DNA of 9,735 bases from an uncultured Lachnospiraceae bacterium. GTDB taxonomy: Bacteria; Bacillota; Clostridia; Lachnospirales; Lachnospiraceae. This document shows positions 1 to 6,288 of this stretch, in pieces; positions within the stretch are counted from its first letter, which is position 1; every line of letters starts with the position of its first letter. The position numbers and the translations under genes are program-made. The DNA is taken from contig CAJOQS010000086.1 in NCBI GenBank assembly GCA_905236925.1, forward strand, positions 1 through 9,735. The letters are read 5' to 3'. The notes under the pieces were generated by a model that saw nothing but the letters and a program-made list of their open reading frames with translations, was not told the DNA's origin and ran no database searches.

Positions 1-8
1 AAAAATGT

Positions 9-37
9 CCCCGGCTGTATAACAGCCGGGGATTTTT
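9..37. terminator. Bidirectional rho-independent terminator downstream of the response regulator gene
   Basis: A perfect 10-bp stem (CCCCGGCTGT at 9-18, ACAGCCGGGG at 22-31) closes a 3-nt ATA loop. On the plus strand it is followed at once by ATTTTT. On the minus strand, after a 3-nt gap, the transcript would continue as TTTTT (plus-strand A run at 1-5). It lies about 20 bases beyond the stop codon of the minus-strand response regulator and most likely ends that transcript. The stronger U tract on the plus side suggests it also ends a transcript entering from the left. Confidence 0.85.
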
Positions 38-50
38 AATGTATTGCGCT

Positions 51-824
51 TTATCCTTTTTGCTTTGCAAAGAAATCATCAAGTTTCTTAAGAAGTGTAA
101 ACTTATCGATGGTTTTGAGCAGATAGTCCACAGGACTGAGTCCAACAACGGACATTACGCTCTCCCTGTCACCGTGTCCGGTAAGGAACATGACGGGTAT
201 CTGTCCTGTTTCCGAATCGTTCTTCAGCATTGAGAGGACCTGGGGACCGTTGGCTACGGGCATTTCGTAGTCGAGAAGCACCAGATCGGCTTTGTGTTTT
301 GCAAGATAGCTGATGGCCTGCACTCCGTTCGGCGCCATTCCGACATGGTACGAATCCTTCAGCCACTCATATACCGTACGCATGTATGTGATGTCGTCGT
401 CAACGATCAGGATGTTCTTCTTGCGCTTGTCGCCGGTATTCTCATCAAAGTAAGTGTTTATTCTCTTGACCAGCTGGTCAATGTCAAGGGGACGCTTGAA
501 GAAATCGGTAATGGCCTGTGAGGGGATGGTCTTCTTCACAAGCTCGTACACTTCCTCATCTCCTATCAATATCAGTCCGAGATCTTTGTCTTCTATTGTA
601 TCCTTAAGGAAAACCAGTGTATCCGGCATATCCTTAAGCTCCTCGCTCATGAACAGGATCGCGAGTTCCATATCTGCAACGTAATTCTCCAGCTCACGCA
701 GCTCGGCATGTGAGAAAACAGCCGGTATGTTCAGCTTATCAAGCTTCGTAAGAAGGCTTTTCGCGAGAAATCCGTCCGAAACACTGATAATAACGACCTT
801 TCCGGCCGCACTGATTGCGTTCAT
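51..824 (-). CDS. Tandem-receiver response regulator without output domain (CheY-like)
   Basis: A 257-residue protein made of two receiver domains joined by a short charged linker (about residues 127-136, DENTGDKRKK). The C-terminal receiver (137-257) is canonical: acidic cluster D142/D143/D144, phosphoacceptor D185 in LLDYEMP, T215 in FLTGHG and K237 in YLLKT. The usual proline after this lysine is replaced by threonine. The N-terminal half (about 8-126) has receiver-like alternation of strands and helices and a K110-R-P motif near its end, but the strand where the phosphoacceptor should sit reads LAILFMSEE, so it looks like a degenerate, non-phosphorylated receiver. No DNA-binding, cyclase or methyltransferase output domain follows, so it probably signals by protein contact; this is inference. 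The ATG at 822-824 is supported by GGGAGG 8 bases upstream. No histidine kinase is encoded nearby. It has its own promoter and a downstream terminator, so it is probably monocistronic. Confidence 0.9.
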   Translation of the reverse strand: MNAISAAGKVVIISVSDGFLAKSLLTKLDKLNIPAVFSHAELRELENYVADMELAILFMSEELKDMPDTLVFLKDTIEDKDLGLILIGDEEVYELVKKTIPSQAITDFFKRPLDIDQLVKRINTYFDENTGDKRKKNILIVDDDITYMRTVYEWLKDSYHVGMAPNGVQAISYLAKHKADLVLLDYEMPVANGPQVLSMLKNDSETGQIPVMFLTGHGDRESVMSVVGLSPVDYLLKTIDKFTLLKKLDDFFAKQKG

Positions 825-832
825 TACCCAAA

Positions 833-838
833 CCTCCC
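833..838 (-). promoter_or_regulatory. Ribosome binding site of the response regulator gene
   Basis: GGGAGG on the minus strand, 8 bases from the ATG at 824. It fixes this start codon. Confidence 0.75.
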
Positions 839-865
839 GTTGTTTGTACTTTATACGTTATATCG

Positions 866-894
866 ATTATACCACTATAAAATACGATGTTCCA
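866..894 (-). promoter_or_regulatory. Extended -10 promoter for the response regulator gene
   Basis: On the minus strand a consensus TATAAT (866-871) is preceded by TGG (872-874), giving the extended -10 form TGnTATAAT. The -35 at 17-bp spacing is weak (TGGAAC, 889-894), as is common for extended -10 promoters. Predicted transcription begins near 859, giving a leader of about 35 bases. The promoter sits just beyond the end of the methyltransferase gene, so the regulator can be expressed separately from it. Confidence 0.65.
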
Positions 895-903
895 GCCCTA
901 TCG

Positions 904-2328
904 TTACAGGACCGCTCTTTTCAGAGAAACAACGACCTCGCAATGGTCTGTCGCGGGAAACATATCGACCGGAACGATCCTTTTTACCGCATAACCCTGC
1001 TTGATAAAAAGCTTCAGATCCCTCGCAAGGGTCTCGGGATTGCAGGATACATAGACGATCCTCGGAATCTTAAGGTCAGCTGCGGCTTTTATGAATTCCG
1101 GAGTGCTGCCGGTTCTGGGCGGATCCATGCACAGAACGTCTATTTCACCACGCTCCCGATCAGTCACAGCCTTTCTGTCCTGTTTGACGTTGCTTCTCTC
1201 CGGCTGTTTAATGTCATTGCTTTCGTGACTCTCGCAGTTCTCTGCCGCAAGGCCGCGCAGATACTCCGTTGCGTCCGCAGCTGCAAACCGTATATTTGAT
1301 ATCCCGTTTCCCCGGGCATTTGCAATGGCATCCTTTACGGCCGCCTTGTTCAGCTCCACGCCGGTCACTTCCGCCGCGTTCCTGCTCATGAACATTCCTA
1401 TCGTTCCGGTTCCGCAGTAAGCGTCAAGAACCCGTTCCTTCTTTGTGAGTCCGGCCATGTCCTGAGCCAGATCATACAGCCTGCGGGTCTGTGCGGAATT
1501 GATCTGGAAAAACGCGCCCGGCGAGATCCTGAACCGCATTCCGAGCGAATCGTCCTCGATATAGCCCTTGCCGTATATTGTAATACTTCGCTCTCCGAGG
1601 ACCATGCTGGTCCTTTTATTGTTGATATTCTGAATTATCGTGGATATCTGAGGGAATTTGCTCCTGATGGCCTTGATGAAATTGTTCTTCCCCGGGAACG
1701 GCACCTCCGCTGTAACAAGGATCAACATGATGTCCTCGCTTAGTCCGCAGCCGCTCTTTCCTGCATCGGATTCAGATGCATCGGAATCAGCTTCTTCAGA
1801 AACTTTTCTGTTTCCGACCCGCACGAGCACGTGCCTCAGCCATCCGTAGCCCGTATCCTCATCAAACACCTTGAGTTTAAAGGAAGGCAGCAGCCTCCTG
1901 ACCTCTTCTATGATCGCGTCTGCCGTCCTGTTTTCCAGAAGGCATCCGCTGACCGGAACCACATCATGCGATTCCTCACGGTACATTCCACGGATTATCT
2001 GACCTTTTTTATTTCTTGCAAAGACCGAGTGTACCTTATTTCTGTAGTATAAAGGCTCGTCCGCGCCCACAACTGGTTCAATGCTTATCTTCTGAGACTT
2101 TGCTATATCTCCGAGAAGCCTTCTGACCGTTGCTTCCTTCTTCTTCAGCTGTTCGTCGTATGGCATGCCGGCATAGCTGCAGCCTCCGCACTTTTTCATA
2201 AAGGGGCATGATGACCGAGCATCTGCTCTGCTTATCGCTTTGGTGCAGGCCTTATTTGGGTTTTTGCGTTCAGCTTTGACCGCCGGATTAATTATGTTTT
2301 TATTGTTATTCTTCCTGTCAGTATACAT
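904..2328 (-). CDS. rlmD: 23S rRNA (uracil-5-)-methyltransferase, RlmD/RumA family (TRAM-less)
   Basis: An S-adenosylmethionine-dependent RNA m5U methyltransferase of 474 residues, numbered from the ATG at 2328. Four cysteines fit the family's [4Fe-4S] site: C41, C47 and C50 (C-x5-C-x2-C) plus C129 in VSGCLLEN. The family's other landmarks are present: Q275 in FFQINSAQ, the SAM loop VLDAYCGTGTIG from about 300, DPPR at 402-405, the catalytic C429 in YVSCNPETLARDL, and the general-base E464 near the end. The N-terminus is lysine/asparagine-rich with no TRAM RNA-binding domain, as in RlmC rather than RlmD, so the exact target uridine is uncertain. Two hydrophilic insertions are seen, at about 176-195 (acidic, serine-rich) and 360-394. 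The start at 2328 is chosen because GGAGGA lies just before it; an in-frame TTG at 2347-2349 would put that ribosome site inside the gene. Confidence 0.9.
   Translation of the reverse strand: MYTDRKNNNKNIINPAVKAERKNPNKACTKAISRADARSSCPFMKKCGGCSYAGMPYDEQLKKKEATVRRLLGDIAKSQKISIEPVVGADEPLYYRNKVHSVFARNKKGQIIRGMYREESHDVVPVSGCLLENRTADAIIEEVRRLLPSFKLKVFDEDTGYGWLRHVLVRVGNRKVSEEADSDASESDAGKSGCGLSEDIMLILVTAEVPFPGKNNFIKAIRSKFPQISTIIQNINNKRTSMVLGERSITIYGKGYIEDDSLGMRFRISPGAFFQINSAQTRRLYDLAQDMAGLTKKERVLDAYCGTGTIGMFMSRNAAEVTGVELNKAAVKDAIANARGNGISNIRFAAADATEYLRGLAAENCESHESNDIKQPERSNVKQDRKAVTDRERGEIDVLCMDPPRTGSTPEFIKAAADLKIPRIVYVSCNPETLARDLKLFIKQGYAVKRIVPVDMFPATDHCEVVVSLKRAVL
1762..1791. repeat. In-frame tandem 15-bp duplication within the methyltransferase gene
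   Basis: Two adjacent 15-bp copies (TGCATCGGATTCAGA at 1762-1776, TGCATCGGAATCAGC at 1777-1791) differ at two positions. On the coding minus strand they give ADSDA followed by SESDA. The duplication explains part of the acidic, serine-rich insertion in the protein and preserves the frame. Confidence 0.7.
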
Positions 2329-2331
2329 TTC

Positions 2332-2337
2332 TCCTCC
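2332..2337 (-). promoter_or_regulatory. Ribosome binding site that decides the methyltransferase start
   Basis: Minus-strand GGAGGA-type sequence about 4 bases before the ATG at 2328. The spacing is short but the match is strong. It argues for the ATG over the TTG seven codons upstream, which has no comparable site. Confidence 0.55.
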
Positions 2338-2380
2338 ATTTGAAGCCAAACGGGATAATAGCTTGCCCCATTCTATATAT

Positions 2381-2398
2381 AACCGTTATTGTACGGTT
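2381..2398. promoter_or_regulatory. Operator-like inverted repeat AACCGT-N6-ACGGTT
   Basis: Perfect 6-bp arms (2381-2386 and 2393-2398) flank a 6-bp spacer in the divergent region between the methyltransferase gene and araD. The right arm overlaps the first two bases of the araD -35 element, so a bound protein would be expected to block that promoter. On the other strand it would lie in or near the promoter or leader of the methyltransferase gene. The regulator is unknown, and an RNA hairpin role is possible. Confidence 0.4.
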
Positions 2399-2425
2399 GA
2401 CTAGCAACTCCGCCTCATATATATT
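2397..2425 (+). promoter_or_regulatory. Sigma-A-type promoter for araD
   Basis: TTGACT (2397-2402) and TATATT (2420-2425) each match the consensus at five of six positions and are separated by exactly 17 bases. Predicted initiation near 2432 gives a leader of roughly 68 bases before the araD ATG. I see no riboswitch-like fold or leader peptide in that leader. Confidence 0.65.
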
Positions 2426-2499
2426 TAAAATGATCTACGTATAGCAGGCGGGATGTGATCCGTGTCTGCATCAATACACCTTTGAAAGGAGCTCATATA

Positions 2500-3207
2500 A
2501 TGCTCGAAGAACTCAAAAAACGCGTCTGTGACGCAAATCTTCTGTTGCCCAAACATAATCTCATAACCCTTACATGGGGCAATGTTTCAGGTATCGACCG
2601 CGAAAAAGGTCTTGTTGTTATCAAGCCCTCGGGCGTATCCTATGACACCATGAAGCCCGAAGATATGGTTGTTCTTGATCTCGACGGCAAGCGCGTTGAG
2701 GGCGACCTCAATCCTTCATCGGATACTCCGACTCACCTCGCTCTTTACCGTGAATACAGCGAGCTTGGCGGTATCGTTCACACACATTCGCGTTGGGCTA
2801 CGATCATGGCTCAACAGGGAATGGATATCCCCGCACTCGGAACAACACATGCCGACTATTTCTACGGTTCCGTTCCCTGTGCAAGGTGTCTCTCCGATGA
2901 GGAAATAGCCGAAGCCTATGAGGCAAACACCGGCAAGGTCATCATTGAGACCTTTAAAACACGAGGAATCAAGCCTATGGATGTTCCCGCCGTTCTCCTG
3001 AAATCACACGGCCCCTTCACCTGGGGAAAGAATCCCGAGAAGGCCGTTGAAAACGCGATCGTTCTTGAAGAGGTTGCTTTCATGGCATGGCACAACCTGT
3101 CCCTTTCGGACTGCACAATCAAGCCTGTTCCCAATTCACTGCTCGACAAGCACTATCTGCGCAAGCACGGTGCCAACGCGTACTACGGTCAGGGCGACCA
3201 CCACTAA
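2500..3207 (+). CDS. araD: L-ribulose-5-phosphate 4-epimerase
   Basis: A 235-residue cytoplasmic class II aldolase-fold enzyme, the usual length for AraD, which interconverts L-ribulose 5-phosphate and D-xylulose 5-phosphate at the end of arabinose catabolism. Family landmarks in order: GNVSG (27-31), KPSGV (42-46), SSDTPTHL (73-80), GGIVHTHS (90-97), GTTHADYFYG (114-123), HGPFTWG (170-176), and the C-terminal AYYGQ. The zinc ligands correspond to H94, H96 and H170, with D75 in the matching loop. D119 and Y228/Y229 occupy the positions of the catalytic Asp and Tyr known in the E. coli enzyme. The ATG at 2500 is preceded by AAAGGAG with 8 bases of spacing, so the in-frame GTG at 2455 is unlikely. 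It stands alone, with its own promoter and terminator and no araA, araB, transporter or regulator gene in view. Confidence 0.93.
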   Translation: MLEELKKRVCDANLLLPKHNLITLTWGNVSGIDREKGLVVIKPSGVSYDTMKPEDMVVLDLDGKRVEGDLNPSSDTPTHLALYREYSELGGIVHTHSRWATIMAQQGMDIPALGTTHADYFYGSVPCARCLSDEEIAEAYEANTGKVIIETFKTRGIKPMDVPAVLLKSHGPFTWGKNPEKAVENAIVLEEVAFMAWHNLSLSDCTIKPVPNSLLDKHYLRKHGANAYYGQGDHH

Positions 3208-3214
3208 GTTTACT

Positions 3215-3245
3215 AAGGCAGCCGGTATTACCGGTTGCCTTTTTT
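3215..3245 (+). terminator. Rho-independent terminator of araD
   Basis: A 12-bp stem (3215-3226 with 3230-3241, one G-U pair) around an ATT loop is followed by a six-T run at 3240-3245. It starts 7 bases after the araD stop. On the minus strand the same hairpin lacks a following U tract, so it would be at best a weak terminator for the converging gene. Confidence 0.9.
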
Positions 3246-3280
3246 AACGGGCCAATCAACCGAATCAGTTTACATGCAAT

Positions 3281-4789
3281 TCAGTTCAGTCCCAGTTCCA
3301 TGTAATTCATAAAACATTCCGTAAAGTCCGGCTGATCCGCGAGCACGACTTCCTTCGATACCGAAACGATCCTGTTCAGTTCGGTGGTTCCGTCCGGATC
3401 GCCAAGGAACCTTATCGCGCCCTTCAGCGCGGTGTTTCCCGCGGGGATGCATTTCTGCGCAAGGACATTCGGAATAAGACCTGTCAGGGCTGCTTTTGAG
3501 GCATTTATCTCGCTTCCGAAGCCGCCTGAAATATATACTTTTCTGATATCTCCGGCTTCTGCGCCATACGCTTCGAGCAGGATGTCTATACCCGCTCTGA
3601 TCGCTGCCTTGGCAAGCTGGAGTTCTCTTATATCCTTCTGTGTAAATGTAACCTTCCCGTCCTGTGTAAGCCTAATGCGCCCTCTGAGGCGCTCGTCAAG
3701 CAGTCCCGTACTGTCCAGAAGTCCGTTTCTGTACAGCTCCGCAACCAGTGCCACAGCTCCGGTTCCGCAGATGCCGACCGGCTCTCTCTTTAAGCATTCT
3801 TCCTGCTTCAAGGATTTACCTGTGTTTCCGGCTTCAACTATAAGCTTCAACACTATCGGTTCATCGCCGTCCCTGTCGCTCAGATCCACATCATATACCG
3901 CTCCGGGTATTCCTGCACATCCGCAGCTGATATTTCCGCCTTCAAAGGCAGGCCCTGCGGCTGTCGAGGTCACAAATATCCGCTCCGAAGTGCCGAGCGC
4001 CATTTCCCCGTTCGTTCCAAGGTCAACAAGAAGCGTCAGTTCATCATCAAACCCGCATTCATATATTCCGGCAACAATATCCGAGCCGACATACGCAGAT
4101 ATTCCCGGGAGCAGAAGTCCCGAATCCGTGCGCGTAAACTCAACTGATACAGGCGTAAAAGGGGCCATGCCCAGGCCTTCGCACGAATACCCCGCGAAGA
4201 TATGCTGCATCGTTGTATTACCGGCAATAACTATAGCTGAGAGCCCCTCCGCGCGAAGTCCGTTTTCACTCATCAGAGCGTCAACAAGTTCGTTTATATC
4301 AGAGATAACGATATCGCGCATTTCCGGCCCGTGACCGTTATTCGAGGCAACGATCCTTGAAACGACATCGGCACCGAAGCTGCGCTGATGATTGACTCCT
4401 GTCCTGACGCCTATGATTTCACCGTTCCGGCCGACTGCAGCCACCGCGATCGTGGTTGTACCGATATCTATCGCGAGGGAGAAATCCCGAACCGGAGCTT
4501 CACCCGGCCCTTCTGCGGTATCCACGGGTATGTACATCTCCTCATCGGGCAGCTCATACTCTATCTCCAGATCACCGCAGGCCTCGCCCATCATGCAGGC
4601 AAGCCTCATTCCGGCACTTATCTCCTCTTCGGAGAAAATGTTCCTGTCAGCTTCGGAAACAGCAGCCTCTCCGCTCAGGACCCGGACCCTGCACTTTCCG
4701 CAGCTTCCCGTTCCTCCGCACAGAAAAGGAAAGCCTGCCTTGACAAGCTCCCCTTTGATATCTGTTCCTTTTGAGGCATGTAAGATCAT
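3281..4789 (-). CDS. [2Fe-2S] and ASKHA-domain protein, corrinoid-activator-like (RACE/DUF4445 family)
   Basis: A 502-residue protein. The N-terminus is a plant-type ferredoxin domain with C24, C30, C33 and C65 (C-x5-C-x2-C, then C). The remainder is an actin/Hsp70-like ATPase domain of the DUF4445 type: IDIGTTT at 107-113, IAGNTTMQHIFAG at 188-200, LVDLGTNGEMAL at 254-265, GICGTGAVALV at 339-349 and YISGGFGSEINA at 419-430. Characterised relatives are ATP-dependent reductive activators of corrinoid proteins, which return inactive Co(II) to Co(I) for methyl transfer. The substrate here is inferred, as no corrinoid protein or methyltransferase is adjacent. The ferredoxin part is short: only 23 residues precede C24, so the usual first beta strand seems missing. 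No start codon exists between the trkH stop and this ATG. It lies 42 bases after trkH in the same frame, with a weak GGGTGA ribosome site, and is probably cotranscribed. Confidence 0.85.
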   Translation of the reverse strand: MILHASKGTDIKGELVKAGFPFLCGGTGSCGKCRVRVLSGEAAVSEADRNIFSEEEISAGMRLACMMGEACGDLEIEYELPDEEMYIPVDTAEGPGEAPVRDFSLAIDIGTTTIAVAAVGRNGEIIGVRTGVNHQRSFGADVVSRIVASNNGHGPEMRDIVISDINELVDALMSENGLRAEGLSAIVIAGNTTMQHIFAGYSCEGLGMAPFTPVSVEFTRTDSGLLLPGISAYVGSDIVAGIYECGFDDELTLLVDLGTNGEMALGTSERIFVTSTAAGPAFEGGNISCGCAGIPGAVYDVDLSDRDGDEPIVLKLIVEAGNTGKSLKQEECLKREPVGICGTGAVALVAELYRNGLLDSTGLLDERLRGRIRLTQDGKVTFTQKDIRELQLAKAAIRAGIDILLEAYGAEAGDIRKVYISGGFGSEINASKAALTGLIPNVLAQKCIPAGNTALKGAIRFLGDPDGTTELNRIVSVSKEVVLADQPDFTECFMNYMELGLN

Positions 4790-4831
4790 TTTGTCACCCG
4801 TTGATAGTGGTTGCTCCCGGATAAGACCGGA

Positions 4832-6274
4832 TTAAAGGTATCTTCTCCAGCTGCTCGGCGTGATAAGAAGAAGCATAGGGAAAAGCTCCAGACGTCCCGC
4901 AAGCATGTCGAATATCAGAACGATCTTCGAAATTCCCGAGAAGAATGAATAATTGCACGTGGGGCCGACCATGTTGAAGCCGGGTCCCATATTGTTCAGC
5001 GTTGCAAGAACAGCGGTAAAATTGGTTGTAAAATCATGTCCGTCCATCGATACAATAAGAACAGAGCTGAACATCACCGCGAAGAATATTGAAATATAAG
5101 CGTTTGTGGCACGAACAGCATCGTGATCCACAACATTGTTGTCCATCTTGATCTTTTTAACGGCACGGGGATGGATAAATATCTGGATCTGTTTTCTTGC
5201 GGCCTTGAAAAGGATCAGAAGCCTGCTCATCTTGATGCCGCCGCCGGTCGAACCCGCACATGCACCGATTATCATGACGACTATCAATATGGTCCTTGAG
5301 AACTCGGGCCATCTGTCAAAATCCGTGGTCGCGTAACCTGTCGAGGTTATCAGCGAGGACACCTGGAAGAAGGTCTGGCGGATGGTCTCGCCCATCGTCG
5401 GATACAGATGTCCGAGGTTGACAACGATCAGCGCAACGGAAACAGCGGTTATGACAAGATACAGCCTTATCTCCTCCATTGCGAAGGCCTGCTTGAACCT
5501 GCGCTTCAGAAGCAGAAAATACAGTGCGTAGTTCATTCCCGAAAGGAGCATGAAGATACCGATCGTCCACTGTACCGCGGGCGAATAGGAACCGATGCTC
5601 GAATTCAGAAGACCGAATCCGCCGGTACCGATGGTTCCGAAGGTCAGTGTAAGGCTTTCGAAAAGGTTCATTCCGCAGATCAGCAGTATGATGACCTCAA
5701 GAGTACCCATTCCGAGGTAGATGGAATACAGTATCTTTACGGTATCCTTGATCCTGGGGACAAGCTTGTCTACTGAAGGGCCTGTGGATTCAGCCTTCAT
5801 CAGGTTGACGGAATTGCCTCCCAGCATCGGAAGAAGTCCGGAAAGGAAAACAAATACTCCCATTCCGCCCAGCAGGTGGAGAAAACTCCTCCAGAACAGC
5901 GAAGCATGTGAAAGCTTCTCAACATCATTGAGTATTGATGCTCCGGTCGTAGTAAAGCCGGATATTGTTTCAAACAACGCGTCTATATAGGCAGGGATCT
6001 CGCCTGTGATATAAAAAGGTATCGCTCCGAGAAGACTCATGATGATCCATCCGAGAGCTACCACAAAGTATCCCTCCTTGAGGTAAAGCCCGCCCTTTTT
6101 AGGGCTTTTGAGGGACATCAGAACCCCCAGCACAAGACACAGGGCCGCCGTGATCAGATAGGACCAGGCCGTGTCCTCCCGGTAGATCAATCCGACAACG
6201 AAGGGAAACATCAGAAAGACCGCTTCGCTCTTCATGATCCATCCGAGAACGTAGAAAATTACACCGTAATTCAT
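4832..6274 (-). CDS. trkH: Potassium uptake transporter, TrkH family membrane subunit
   Basis: A 480-residue polytopic membrane protein of normal TrkH length that forms the ion-conducting part of a Trk/Ktr potassium system. The four pore loops are recognisable by their filter regions: SGFTTTGAS (105-113), TIGTGGFG (214-221), ITSTGYATTD (309-318) and LNNMGPGFN (426-434). The conserved gate-loop sequence GSTGGGIK is at 341-348. Hydrophobic segments run through most of the chain, and a basic loop lies at about 358-376. The C-terminus ends in the family-typical GRLELFPMLLLITPSSWRR. It starts 14 bases after trkA stops, which fits translational coupling and a joint TrkA-TrkH complex at the membrane. 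The ribosome site (GGGA, 8 bases from the ATG) is weak, consistent with coupling. No truncation or missing filter element is visible. Confidence 0.95.
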   Translation of the reverse strand: MNYGVIFYVLGWIMKSEAVFLMFPFVVGLIYREDTAWSYLITAALCLVLGVLMSLKSPKKGGLYLKEGYFVVALGWIIMSLLGAIPFYITGEIPAYIDALFETISGFTTTGASILNDVEKLSHASLFWRSFLHLLGGMGVFVFLSGLLPMLGGNSVNLMKAESTGPSVDKLVPRIKDTVKILYSIYLGMGTLEVIILLICGMNLFESLTLTFGTIGTGGFGLLNSSIGSYSPAVQWTIGIFMLLSGMNYALYFLLLKRRFKQAFAMEEIRLYLVITAVSVALIVVNLGHLYPTMGETIRQTFFQVSSLITSTGYATTDFDRWPEFSRTILIVVMIIGACAGSTGGGIKMSRLLILFKAARKQIQIFIHPRAVKKIKMDNNVVDHDAVRATNAYISIFFAVMFSSVLIVSMDGHDFTTNFTAVLATLNNMGPGFNMVGPTCNYSFFSGISKIVLIFDMLAGRLELFPMLLLITPSSWRRYL

Positions 6275-6288
6275 ATACTTATTCCCGT

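Noticed and set aside
2347..2349. TTG as the methyltransferase start codon
   Set aside because: The strong GGAGGA lies downstream of it and immediately before an in-frame ATG at 2328, which is preferred.
2355..2383. Promoter for the methyltransferase gene (TATTAT with GTTATA)
   Set aside because: The -10 is plausible, but the -35 matches only three of six bases and several other AT-rich hexamers fit equally well, so no position can be chosen.
2455..2457. GTG as the araD start codon
   Set aside because: AAAGGAG sits correctly before the ATG at 2500, and the protein from that ATG has the normal AraD length and N-terminus.
3215..3241. Bidirectional terminator for the converging minus-strand gene
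   Set aside because: On the minus strand the hairpin is followed by AGTAAACTTAG rather than a U tract, so only plus-strand termination is supported.
3384..4334. Plus-strand open frame of about 316 codons
   Set aside because: It is antisense to the [2Fe-2S]/ASKHA gene, is rich in Ser and Pro with no recognisable domain, and has no ribosome site. The minus-strand protein shows clear family motifs throughout.
4806..4826. Hairpin between trkH and the activator gene
   Set aside because: Only a 4-bp CCGG self-complementary stem with no following U run; too weak to be a terminator.
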